Source of the DNA: Brevibacterium yomogidense
GTDB lineage: Bacteria; Actinomycetota; Actinomycetes; Actinomycetales; Brevibacteriaceae
Direction: 5' to 3'
Length of the DNA stretch: 64,000 bases
Assembly (NCBI RefSeq): GCF_016107685.1
Contig: NZ_JABASY010000003.1
Coordinates: forward strand, 310,001-374,000
Positions 17,184-26,592 of this stretch are shown here, piece by piece; position 1 is the first letter of the stretch; each line of letters begins with the position of its first letter. Position numbers and translations under genes: made by a program. Under the pieces are notes generated by a model, which saw only the letters and a list, made by a program, of their open reading frames with translations, was not told the origin of the DNA and did not search any database.

Positions 17184-18000
17184 TTGCACACGCACCCGTG
17201 GTCGCAAACCGGCATCAACCCTCAAGCACCTACCGTCACGGCAATCACCGATCCGACTACGGTTTGCGATGCGGCAGGCACTCCCCGCTTCTTGGACACC
17301 GCGCCACGTAGGTCAAAAAGCGTGTTTAAGACTTGCTTCGATCTGCATACCGGCTGTATCCCTCGGAGCGACGAGGTGATGGTGATGAGCAACTTCCCCT
17401 TATTTAGCAGACGCGGAGCATCCCAGCGGGAGTTAGCCGCGCTTGGGTTTAAGAAAACGCAACTGCGGAAGCGGCTTGCCGATTCAATTGAGTCGGCCAG
17501 AGGCCTGGCCGTATAGGATTCAACGTGCGCTGCGCACGAGTACGGATTCGTCGAGCGGGAATCCGTTCAAGACGCAATAGAAGCTCTTCCACACAGACCA
17601 GCAGGCGCAGGTCGAAGTGGCATAGGACTCATATCAACGGATCGTGACCTCGAAGCGGAAGCAGGAGACGGCAACCGGGAACGCCCGGATATAAGCTGTC
17701 ATCGGCGCAGTCAGAGGCAAGGCTCCAGGACCGTTGACAGAGTTGGCCGCCCCGGGCCAGACACTGATACTCCGAGAAAGTGATTTGCTACCTCACTTCG
17801 AGCAGCACGGAATAAGTAGTTGACCAACAGATGCTATCAACGGCCGGAACGGGCACTAGCCAGGGACAGCCCTGGAGACCAAGAGTCTCGCTAACTACAT
17901 CGCCAGAGCGCTACTGGATCCCGGAAAGTTCTGGCCCCTGCTACGCCCTATTTTCCGACGAGCCACCATAGCTCAAATCGGCGCAATGACGCTTACAATC
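17184..18000 (+). pseudogene. Decayed ISL3-family transposase, copy 1 (forward orientation)
   Basis: Scattered pieces in order match the ISL3 transposase. At 17232-17380: VTAITDPTTVCDAAGTPRF then RRSKSVFKTC, which parallels VTVIIDLTPIRDGT...RSK.VFKTW. Near 17590-17650: AQVEVA*DSYQRIV. From 17731: PLTELAAPGQTL, LPHFEQHGISS*PTDAINGR, PGTALETKSLANYIARALLD and GKFWPLLRP. The last pieces correspond to FDRPGTSNGPTEAINGR and the LTNYIARxLLExGGFRP C-terminus. Stops and frameshifts are frequent and the N-terminal zinc-finger part is absent. The segment at about 17391-17516 does not fit the transposase and may be a separate insertion. Confidence 0.7.
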
Positions 18001-18089
18001 CCAACCCTTGGAAATACGAATATTCCAGCGAGCTTCGAAGGCAACACGCATACTGTCACCTCCAGAAATCAGCTGCACCTACCCTTTTT

Positions 18090-19466
18090 TCATGAAGTCC
18101 GGCACACTCCACGCTCAGCAAGCTCAATAGCATAAGCAGATCCAGGAACAATGGACCCATCAAAAGCAAACTCAAAGCACGCCATTCCAGTCTTTTCCGC
18201 CCACTCAAGCGCTTGCATGGTGTATCCCGACAGTGAAAAAAACACAGCGCGCTTTCCATACACGGAACAAACTCCTGTCAACCTCTGCAACTTTTCCCGA
18301 GAGGTTTTGACGCCTTCCATTTTGACTTGCGCAATCGCCTCGTCTGAGATCACATCGATACCCTCGTCTGAGCCAGGCGGCGTTATCGAAACATTACGGA
18401 ACCCTAACGCATGCATCACTTCAGCACTGTAGAGCTCTGCCTCCTCAAACGTTTTGACAAGTCGCCGGTCAGGGAACGTTGGGCCGATATGAGCAAATCG
18501 ACGCTCCGCGGCATCATGACTAAACACGTTGAGCCTGGGGTCGTCATCCACCACAAGCGAAATCATCTTTGGTTCCCCATATGCCGAAACCATTCGGTCA
18601 AAGACATCGTTTCGGAAATCCTGATCACGGGCAAGATGCAACGACTCGACATCTGGACGGTGAATCACGAGAAGATCACGCTGTAGAACTCTGTGCTCAC
18701 TAGCCGTCAAATCGCGTAGCGGTAAAGGCTTGACTTGAAGCTGGTCATAAATAAGATTCGAGAGCACAAAGGATTCCGCAGAAGTGAATTGACTATATGT
18801 TGGAAACACTGCATCGTCTCGACGCCTGTTATGAAGCTCTGCGTAAACCATGTACTCCCAAGTAGCATCGTCCCCTGGTGTTGACTCCCGCACCCCCGTA
18901 TCCATCACATCGTTCAAACGGATGCCTATCACCCCAACCGTCTGGAGCACCTCATCATCAGAATCGATCCACAAATGATCCACATCCAAACGAGTCGACT
19001 CAGCGACCGGGAGATCGCTCGCCCACATATACGGCGAGTATTTGGGTATGCCGAGTTCCGCGAACCGCAAATCAGGACGTTTTAGATTCCCGTTCTTTTC
19101 GAAGTCAAGCCATCGATCTAGATGCGCCCGATCAAATGCCGGACCGACAGTGATCGATTCGTAAGTTGACGGAAAGTGCAATAGATAATCAAGCAAAGTA
19201 TACTCTGGCATGTTATCGGCCGCGGAGAGAGTCATTAGGGCGAGTAAAGCCTCGTCGGAAAAGTGGCCTCCAACGGCTAGAGACGCCGAGGTGCAACCCA
19301 AAGGCAAACACGAATAATTCTCCAACTCGAAGATATCCCACTCCTCACCGTTCCAGTGAACAATAAAGTACGGATATTCATCTTCTTCTATTTCAAACCC
19401 GATTGATGCAGCCCGCGTGGCCTCGTCGCAGTCCCATCTGTACCATCCCACTTCTCTAGCACTCAT
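18090..19466 (-). CDS. Mrr-like restriction endonuclease with a large unknown N-terminal region, 458 aa
   Basis: Residues about 350-458 form an Mrr_cat-type PD-(D/E)XK nuclease: EVMHALGFRNVSITPPGSDEG, IDVISDEAIAQVKME with the catalytic Asp and Gln-x-Lys, then REKLQRLTGV, AVFFSLSGYT and ACFEFAFDGS. Such domains cut modified or foreign DNA in type IV restriction. The first 340 residues are acidic and unrecognised; they may hold the recognition module. The ATG at 19466 follows a GAAGGGAC ribosome binding site. Third-position GC is low for this genome, which suggests transfer. No methyltransferase is adjacent, consistent with a stand-alone type IV-like enzyme. Confidence 0.78.
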   Translation of the reverse strand: MSAREVGWYRWDCDEATRAASIGFEIEEDEYPYFIVHWNGEEWDIFELENYSCLPLGCTSASLAVGGHFSDEALLALMTLSAADNMPEYTLLDYLLHFPSTYESITVGPAFDRAHLDRWLDFEKNGNLKRPDLRFAELGIPKYSPYMWASDLPVAESTRLDVDHLWIDSDDEVLQTVGVIGIRLNDVMDTGVRESTPGDDATWEYMVYAELHNRRRDDAVFPTYSQFTSAESFVLSNLIYDQLQVKPLPLRDLTASEHRVLQRDLLVIHRPDVESLHLARDQDFRNDVFDRMVSAYGEPKMISLVVDDDPRLNVFSHDAAERRFAHIGPTFPDRRLVKTFEEAELYSAEVMHALGFRNVSITPPGSDEGIDVISDEAIAQVKMEGVKTSREKLQRLTGVCSVYGKRAVFFSLSGYTMQALEWAEKTGMACFEFAFDGSIVPGSAYAIELAERGVCRTS

Positions 19467-19788
19467 CCGTCAGTCCCTTCGTAAAGCGCTCGACTAGTTT
19501 TCGGCTTCACTGAAGAACCAACTGAACAACCTAGCGCTCCGCGAAAGCTCGCGCTTTTGACGTTACTGGTAACCTTGCTTCTGCTATGAGGCCGCTTCGC
19601 ATCATACGTTAGTTCACCTGATAGTGCGAACGAATACTTCATGAAACTTGTGCCATTAAACTGTTCTTCTACAGCACCTCACTGCGCAACTGCAAGTCCT
19701 TCTGTATCACCTGCGTCGACTCCTCCAGCGTTGTCTCCAGCGCCGGAGGTCGCGGTGCCAGGAATCCAGATATTTTTGGCCCATATCC
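19467..19788. other. Intergenic stretch between the Mrr-like gene and the ISL3 copy
   Basis: About 320 bases hold the upstream region of the leftward Mrr-like gene. Nothing coding was recognised. A palindromic GTTAC-TG-GTAAC occurs near 19561-19572, and the region is lower in GC than the core. Confidence 0.35.
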
Positions 19789-21203
19789 GACTCGTCGTAA
19801 AGGATGGTGTAGTAGCGGTCTGAAGCCTCCGCAATCGAGCAGGGCTCTAGTGATGAAGTGAAAACCCCAGGGCGGTCCCTCACAAATGTCCGAGCCTGCC
19901 ATTGATCGCCTCCGTTGGTCCTTTACTCGTTCCAGGCCGCTCGGAGTGTGCCAGCACGTCCGCGGCCCTGCGCTTCAACATTCGTCCCAGGGCGATCAGG
20001 CTCCTTCAACGACCCCGGCACCGAGTGTCTCGATGACCGCTTCCGTGCCCGCTTGCACCTTTCGCGGGGTCCGATGCCTGGTACGCCGCGACGATGCGCT
20101 GATACATCACTCACCTTGCGCTCACCTACGCATGCTCGTCTGCATGGAACACTCGCGGCAACTTCTCGAACTGCCTTTGGCTCAACATGTCCGCACCCGT
20201 ACGCAGCACACGCCGAACCCCGTACAACTAGTCCCCGGCCCATCCACGGTGCCCCAGCGTCTCCTGCTGCATACGATGCCGGCATCGGTCTAACCCGGTA
20301 CCGGCAAGCACGACGATGTGGAACGGATCCATCACCGCCATGGCATCGGGCAGCACTTCCGTGGTTGCGGTCCTATAGAGCTCGTGAACCCGTCCAGCGC
20401 TTCTCCCTCGAGGCCCTGCCGAAGCGCAGGTGTCTGCGCGTCGAAACAGGACTTGAACACCTTCTTCGATCGCCTGACTCCATGTCCAGCAGCCCGGACA
20501 GGTCCGTCCCATTACGGATCGGCATCAGATCGATGATCACCGTCACGTACTGCTCCCCACGCGGGCGGTGTCGCCACACGTGCTGATCGACCCTGATGAC
20601 GCGGACCCCATCGAACCGGGTGGGGTCAGCGATGAGCAGCTACCTACCTGCTTCCCGAACGGCAGTATTGACCGTATTCCACGAGGCTGCCCGGTTCTCA
20701 GCGATCCGGGTTCTGGAAGACCCAGGCGATCACGACTGTTTCAGCGCCCACAGGACCGCCAGTAGGGAGAGCTACGCGGAGGCTGCCTGAGTCATATCTT
20801 GGCGCCACACGTGACGGCACTCAATGCACCGGTACGTGCGCACACGCGCATGGAGGATGGTCGGCCGCCACCCCACTCGCAAGTACGCAAGCCGGCGGAC
20901 GACTGTCCCTCGCGGGACACCTTCCACACCGCATTCACGGCAGAACTCGTCCGGGTCGATTCCCCGATATGTAATGACCCCGTGAGAGGCGGTGACGTCC
21001 TGCCCGGTTGCGGTCAGTCCGAGCCCGTCCAACAGACAGAAGGTATCGAGGTCAGGCATCTTGAAGTTGGGGCTGTCCATGTCGAGGTATTCCAGAAGGC
21101 GAGCGTGAGAAATTCCATCTTCAGCGAGGACCTCGCCGTCCATCCCTGTAGCGACGAGCCCATGCCTACTGCGAGGGCGCTAAACCCTCAGTTACGAAGA
21201 GCG
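19789..21203 (-). mobile_element. Decayed ISL3-family insertion sequence, copy 2 (reverse orientation)
   Basis: The ends are imperfect inverted repeats: the right end, read inward from 21201, is CTCTTCGTAACTGAGGGTTT and the left end, from 19791, is CTCGTCGTAAAGGATGGTGT, matching at about three quarters of positions over 23 bases. Their distance of about 1.4 kb equals a typical ISL3 element. The transposase between them is broken into at least four frames. No target duplication was established. Confidence 0.72.
19800..21143 (-). pseudogene. ISL3-family transposase pseudogene (copy 2)
   Basis: The N-terminal 123 codons (21143 to 20772) are open and contain the zinc-binding segment CRECGVEG...YRCIECRHVWRQD. 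Further pieces follow in other frames: RAASWNTVNTAVRE, FDGVRVIRVDQHVWRHRPRGE with YVTVIIDLMPIRNGT (near 20620-20470), TATTEVLPDAMAVMDPFH with LDRCRHRMQQETLGHRG (near 20370-20240), and WGFHFITRALLDCGGFRPLL near 19860-19800. The catalytic aspartates are in separate frames, so it cannot be active from this copy. Confidence 0.75.
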
Positions 21204-21336
21204 TAATCACTGCCTTCGCGCCACGACCTAAAGAAACTCGACCACGCCAGCCTGCAAACAGCAAGCAGCACTGTGCCGATAGCCCCTGACAGAGACGGTT
21301 GCGTCCGACCCCGCGACGATCAGCGACCAGCGCTGG

Positions 21337-24300
21337 TCAGTCGAGACCGAGATCTGGCAGGTCGTCGATGATGCTCATCGTATCGATACTGAGAGTGGTC
21401 ACTCGAGCGATGAGGTCGATTATGTAGCGCGGCTGCTCGTGTTCGCGAGACCAGCCGTTGGGATCGTTGACGATCCGTGAGGCATTGTCGGTCTTGATTT
21501 GGTAGCGCTCGAGGATCCAGTCCAGACCCGATCTGGAGCCGAGCATGTACCGTTGTGCCTCTTCTGGGATGCCTTCCAGGGTGATGTAGGGGTTGTAGCG
21601 GATGGTCGACTTGTCCCAGGCGCCTGACTTGCCGCCGTATTTCATCTTCGTGACCGCGAACCGCTCGTACTCATCTGCCGGCGCGACCGCGGAGATCACC
21701 TCTGTCAGCGGATACGGGTCCGTATTCTCATAGTCGATGTGCAGGTCGGCGAGCTTCCGGCCTGCCGAGACGAAGACATCGAAGCAGTCTCTGCTGGGGA
21801 CTTGGGGGATACGGGGGAGGGACTTCTTCAGTTCGGCTGCGTACCGGGTGCGGTACTCCTCGGAGTGGAGGAGTCCGTAAACGTAGAAGAAGAGGTCGTC
21901 CTTCGACACGTCACTGCCATAGGCGTCCCTGTACTGTGCGAGTGCCCAATCGGTGATGTTGTCCTGGCGCTGAGGAGCTTCGAATAGACTGGCCTCTTCC
22001 GGGGGTGTGTAGGAGTATCGGGCAAAGAACTGACCCTGCCCTGACCCCCAGAACGATAGATCCGGAACCTGATCAGTACTGATTGTGGAGAACGGCTTAT
22101 CGTTCCCCGGGCCGACCACGTAAAATCCGATGTTTTCGGTCTCGGGAGCGGGGAAGTCTCGTTGCAACAGCGCAGGTCGGTGCAGGATTGGCGGGTGGGC
22201 TGTCAGGTGTTGTTTGTTGAATGGCCGGTACAAAGCGGGGCGAATTGCATTGTCGTCCAGCTGAATGTGATGTCCTGCGGAGAAGCGGCTCTTGAGACTT
22301 GAGGACCAGCTGATCTTCGTGGGGTCAGTATTGATGAAGTTCTCGACTGGTTCGGGGCGCCCGGCGTCCTCCCAGCGGTCGATCTCGCTGTTGTAGAACT
22401 TGATCATGCGCGCAGCGTTGGCGCTGACCTTTTCGCTGGAGCTGTTGTAGACCCACGCATCCCGACCCGTCTCCAGCCCTCGCCCATAAGCAGAAAAGAA
22501 GGTCTTTCCGGTCTTGTCTTTCTTGTCGGCGATGAGGGGGTAGGTCTCGTAATGGGGGTCGCGCTGGTTGATCCAGTCTCCGTATGTATTGGGAGTGAGC
22601 GTCTCCCAGTCGACAGTAGTCAGGCTATTGGTTTCGAGAATGCCGAGTTTGGTCTTCCGGTCGAGGTAATCCCCGATGTCCTTGTAGTGCAGCCGGCAAG
22701 ACTCCACCGCCCCGGGCCGTTTCACCAACAGCATGAGTGCAATGGTGGTTCTGCCTCCTTCACCAAAGACGTTGTCCTTCTCCTTTCGGCGAAGCTCTCC
22801 GGCGGTACGAGCGTTGCCGCGGAGGTTGTAGATGTAGATGTCGTGGAACTCGTCGGTCAGTGTCTTGCGGAGTCCGTCGGCGGTGTTGCCATCGATGTAA
22901 CCACCATTGGAGACATAGCAGACGGCCCCACCGTTGGCGGATGGCAGGATCCGGTTCGAGGCCCACCGGATGGCGCGGATATAGGAGTCATACAGCGAAT
23001 TCTTGTTCGTCGCCGTTGATCGTGCCGCATAGGTGGTGCGGATCGACTCATCCAGGGTGGGGTAGGACTGGTTGGCGTTGTTGTCGTTGCCGCTGGTCTG
23101 GCCCACGGAGTAGGGCGGGTTGCCGATGATCACGCGGATATCGAGATCGTTCTGCGCTACAGCCCGGTCGCTGTTGCTGGTGAACACGCGAGTATCCAGC
23201 GTGTCACCGTCCTCGGTCATCTGGAACGTATCGGTCAGCACCACACCTTCGAACGGTACGTAGCCGACCGCGTCGGGGTCTTGGCCGGCGGTTTCGGCGT
23301 TCTCGCGCTGGATCCCGTGGAAGGTCGCTTCGATGTTGATCGCGGCGATGTAGTAGGCCATCAGCAGGATCTCGTTCGCGTGGAGCTCGTTCGCGTATTT
23401 CCTGGCCAGATCAGCCGGTTCAATCAGGCCCGACTGCAGCAGGCGCGTGATGAACGTACCTGTTCCGGTGAAGGGGTCCAGCACATGCACCCCTTCAGCC
23501 GACAGGCTCGTCCCGAAATGTTCACCGAGAGCCTCGTTGACGCAGCGGAGGATGAAATCGACGACCTCGAGAGGTGTGTAGACGATGCCGAGGGATTCGG
23601 CGGTCTTGGGGAAGGCGAGTTTGAAGAACCGTTCGTAGAGTTCGGTGATGATCTTCTGCTTGCCCTCGGCACTGCTGATGCCCTCTGCACGGATTCGCAC
23701 GGACCGGTAGAAGTCCTCGAGCGTCTCCGTCTCCGTCTCAACGTGGAACTCAGAGAGCGCGGCCAGCATCGCGTCCATCACCTTCGAGACCGGGTTGTGG
23801 GCAGTGAAGTCATAGTCCTCGAACAAGGCGTCGAAGACGGGCTTCGTGATCAGGTGCTGCACCAGCATGTCCACGGCATCCGCTTCACTGATCCCGTCGT
23901 TGAGGTTCCCGCGCAGCCCGGTGACGAACTCCTCGAACCGCGCCCGGATCTGCGGGTTCTCGTCATCGGTCACGATGCTGGTGATACGCGCAGTCTGGCG
24001 GTCGGCGATCTCTTTGACATCGGCCGCCCAGTCTTCCCAATAGCGACGATCGCCCACCTTCTTCACCATGCGGGCGAAGATCGCGTTCTCCCAGTCGGTG
24101 GCGTTGACCATCGAGAACAACGCTTCGGCTGAGCCTTCACTGCTCGCCGAGTCGCCCGTGCCAGCCTCTTCACCGTCGGTACCGATGCCGATGACGTCAA
24201 CGGTGGTGTTGGCCTTCTTATCGAGGTCGATCTTGTTGATCATCGCCTCGAACCGGTCATCATGAGCCCGCAGCGCTTGGAGGACGTCCCAGACGACCTT

Positions 24301-26142
24301 GTACTTCTTGTTGTCATTCAGCGCCGTCTCCGGGTCCTGAGTCGCAGGGACTGCGATCGGCAGGATCACGTACCCGTACTCCTTGCCCGGCGCCTTGCGC
24401 ATGACCCGACCGACGGCCTGGACGACGTCGACCTGGGAATTGCGGGGATTGAGGAACAGGACGGAATCGAGGCTGGGGACGTCGACACCTTCGGTGAGGC
24501 ACTTCGCGTTCGTAAGAATCCGGCAGACATCTGCCTCTGTCGACTCCTGCAGCCAGTCGAGACGCTTGGAGCGTTCCAGCACGTTGAAGGTCCCGTCGAC
24601 GTGCTGGGCCTGCATCTCCAACAGCGAGTGGCCGTCCTTGCGGTTGACGAGGAGCTCGCGGCCAACTTTCTCGAACTGCTCCGCGATGGCCTTGGACTCT
24701 TTGATGTTGCGGGCGAAGGCGACTGCCCGGCGCATCGGAGAATCGTCCGTGATCGACAGGCGCGTGTCGTTGACTCCCCGCTTGGACAGACCATTCCAGC
24801 AGCCGACGATGCGGGCCACGTCATCGAGGTTGAGGTCTCCGTCTTCGGACAGAAGCTGCTGGAAGGACGAAGCGACAGAGCCTTCATCGACGGCGAGGAT
24901 GAGCACCTTATAATCCGAGAGGTGTCCCAGCTCGACTGCGCGGCCGAACCCCAGGTGATGGAACTGGGGCCCGTACGTCGCCTCATCATCCATCGAGTAG
25001 ACCGCCACACCGTCCTGGGCGGCCTTGTTCTTGGAATCCTCGACATAGATCCGCGGTGTCGCGGTCATGTAAAGACGCTTGGATGCCTGAATGAAATCGT
25101 TGTTGTGCACGCGTACGAACGCGGAATCATCCGCCCCCGGCTGCGAGATCCCCGTGGTCCGGTGGGCCTCATCGCAGATGACCAGATCGAAGCCTGGCAG
25201 CCCCTGTTGCTGGGCCTGGTGGATCACATCGATCGACTGGTAGGTGGAGAACACCACCGAAATGGCCTCTGCCCCGGTGCTGATCGCGAATCGCGCTGCG
25301 AGTTTGTCCGGATCCGTCGTCGCGGGAAACCCCAGATCGTGGGCGGAGACATCTTCGTTCTGCTTCCGTCCCACCGAGGTGTCCGAACAGACCGCAAAGG
25401 GTCGCAGGGGCATGTTCGCCTGTGCCGTCCACTCATTCAGCGTCTGCTGCAACAGTGCGATCGAGGGGACCAGGAACAGCACCGACCCACCGACTGGAAC
25501 ATATTCCTCAACCAGGGACAGCGCCGTGAACGTCTTACCAGTGCCACACGCCATGATCAGCTTGCCCCGATCATGACCCTCGAACCCGGTGATCACGTCG
25601 TCGATGGCTTCGCGCTGATACTTCCGCGGCTGCTTACCCGGCTTCGCGACCAGCTGTGAAGGCTGATCGAAATCGAACACCGACCAGTCGATCGTGGATT
25701 CTGCGAAATCACGCAGCCGCACCCGCTGGACTTCCTTCGTCTGGTCTGCGAGTGCTGCCTCGGCGTGGCTTGACCAGGTGTCCGTGGAAGTGATGATCAT
25801 GCCGCGTGAGAACGGTGCCTTGCCCAGCTCGGTGAAGAAAGAATCGATATGAGACTTCTGTAGCGCCCGTTCGGGATCGTAGAACTTCGCTTGGATCGCG
25901 ACCAACTCGCCTGTGTACCGGTCTTCGGCAACGAGATCGATGCCGGTGTCGACGCGGCCAGCACGTCCGGGCCAGTCCTGCCACCGCCACACGCGAGAGA
26001 ACTGATCCGCGTACTTCGGCTCCGTCTGCAAATACGACTCGAGCAACGACTCGAACTTCGACCCCTTATCTGCCTCGCTCGTCGCTGAGAAGTACAGCCG
26101 GTCGAACACCTCGTCAAAAGCCACCGCAGTCATACCCGCCAT
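21337..26142 (-). CDS. Single-chain type ISP restriction-modification enzyme, 1601 aa
   Basis: Domains in order match LlaGI/LlaBIII-like type ISP enzymes of similar length. First an Mrr-like nuclease (GIDL with D69, then IQAK with K86). Next a superfamily 2 translocase: ACGTGKT at 198-204, DEAH at 324-327, YMTATPRIY near 360, and GVDVPSLDSVLFLNPR with QAVGRVMRK later. A helical coupler follows, then an N6-adenine methyltransferase with FTGTGTF (near 890) and catalytic NPPY (near 1005), and a C-terminal target-recognition domain. One protein both methylates one DNA strand of its site and cleaves after translocation. I use the ATG at 26142; an ATG at 26133 lies seven bases after CATAAT and could be a leaderless start. 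All key motifs look intact. Confidence 0.9.
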   Translation of the reverse strand: MAGMTAVAFDEVFDRLYFSATSEADKGSKFESLLESYLQTEPKYADQFSRVWRWQDWPGRAGRVDTGIDLVAEDRYTGELVAIQAKFYDPERALQKSHIDSFFTELGKAPFSRGMIITSTDTWSSHAEAALADQTKEVQRVRLRDFAESTIDWSVFDFDQPSQLVAKPGKQPRKYQREAIDDVITGFEGHDRGKLIMACGTGKTFTALSLVEEYVPVGGSVLFLVPSIALLQQTLNEWTAQANMPLRPFAVCSDTSVGRKQNEDVSAHDLGFPATTDPDKLAARFAISTGAEAISVVFSTYQSIDVIHQAQQQGLPGFDLVICDEAHRTTGISQPGADDSAFVRVHNNDFIQASKRLYMTATPRIYVEDSKNKAAQDGVAVYSMDDEATYGPQFHHLGFGRAVELGHLSDYKVLILAVDEGSVASSFQQLLSEDGDLNLDDVARIVGCWNGLSKRGVNDTRLSITDDSPMRRAVAFARNIKESKAIAEQFEKVGRELLVNRKDGHSLLEMQAQHVDGTFNVLERSKRLDWLQESTEADVCRILTNAKCLTEGVDVPSLDSVLFLNPRNSQVDVVQAVGRVMRKAPGKEYGYVILPIAVPATQDPETALNDNKKYKVVWDVLQALRAHDDRFEAMINKIDLDKKANTTVDVIGIGTDGEEAGTGDSASSEGSAEALFSMVNATDWENAIFARMVKKVGDRRYWEDWAADVKEIADRQTARITSIVTDDENPQIRARFEEFVTGLRGNLNDGISEADAVDMLVQHLITKPVFDALFEDYDFTAHNPVSKVMDAMLAALSEFHVETETETLEDFYRSVRIRAEGISSAEGKQKIITELYERFFKLAFPKTAESLGIVYTPLEVVDFILRCVNEALGEHFGTSLSAEGVHVLDPFTGTGTFITRLLQSGLIEPADLARKYANELHANEILLMAYYIAAINIEATFHGIQRENAETAGQDPDAVGYVPFEGVVLTDTFQMTEDGDTLDTRVFTSNSDRAVAQNDLDIRVIIGNPPYSVGQTSGNDNNANQSYPTLDESIRTTYAARSTATNKNSLYDSYIRAIRWASNRILPSANGGAVCYVSNGGYIDGNTADGLRKTLTDEFHDIYIYNLRGNARTAGELRRKEKDNVFGEGGRTTIALMLLVKRPGAVESCRLHYKDIGDYLDRKTKLGILETNSLTTVDWETLTPNTYGDWINQRDPHYETYPLIADKKDKTGKTFFSAYGRGLETGRDAWVYNSSSEKVSANAARMIKFYNSEIDRWEDAGRPEPVENFINTDPTKISWSSSLKSRFSAGHHIQLDDNAIRPALYRPFNKQHLTAHPPILHRPALLQRDFPAPETENIGFYVVGPGNDKPFSTISTDQVPDLSFWGSGQGQFFARYSYTPPEEASLFEAPQRQDNITDWALAQYRDAYGSDVSKDDLFFYVYGLLHSEEYRTRYAAELKKSLPRIPQVPSRDCFDVFVSAGRKLADLHIDYENTDPYPLTEVISAVAPADEYERFAVTKMKYGGKSGAWDKSTIRYNPYITLEGIPEEAQRYMLGSRSGLDWILERYQIKTDNASRIVNDPNGWSREHEQPRYIIDLIARVTTLSIDTMSIIDDLPDLGLD

Positions 26143-26592
26143 TATGCTTCAGAACCGAATCAGAGAGTAAAACTGCGACGTGAGTGTCGCTGGTCATGAT
26201 CCTGCAGCCACTCCAGGCTCAGACAAACGCTAGCGAGCTACGTCAACCGCGACACCAAAGGTTCCGCCTGCAATCACGATCGCTGCATAGCATCCGGCGC
26301 GGCCTCAAAACGCCTAACCCCGAAACGCATAGCGCTCACTCCACGAGGCCCCGCCTCCCCTACAGTTGTTTGAAACCACCATAGGGACACCGCAGGGGCT
26401 AATCTACTGCGAAACGCGACGGAGTTTAGCTACCTAGAAGCACCCGTGAACCGACCCTGGTCGCGCCGCTGCACTCGCCTCACTGCGGACCGCCTCCCCC
26501 TCGATACTATGCGGTAGGCCTGTTCGTCATCCTTCGAACGGCGATACGGTAGCGTGCCGTTCGACGGCCGCAGAAAATGCAGGAGTCTCTTG
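26143..26592. promoter_or_regulatory. Divergent upstream region of the type ISP gene and the coiled-coil membrane protein
   Basis: About 450 bases without a recognisable gene. On the reverse strand CATAAT at 26140-26145 could be a -10 box for the restriction gene. On the forward strand TACTAT at 26505-26510 resembles the -10 seen at 16681, and AGGAG at 26581-26585 is the ribosome binding site of the membrane protein. The rest shows no clear repeat. Confidence 0.4.

Noticed and set aside
19915..20586. Forward frame of 223 codons in the IS region
   Set aside because: Shadow of the degenerate ISL3 transposase on the other strand.
24262..25659. Forward frame of 465 codons inside the type ISP gene
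   Set aside because: Antisense to well-conserved helicase motifs of the restriction enzyme.
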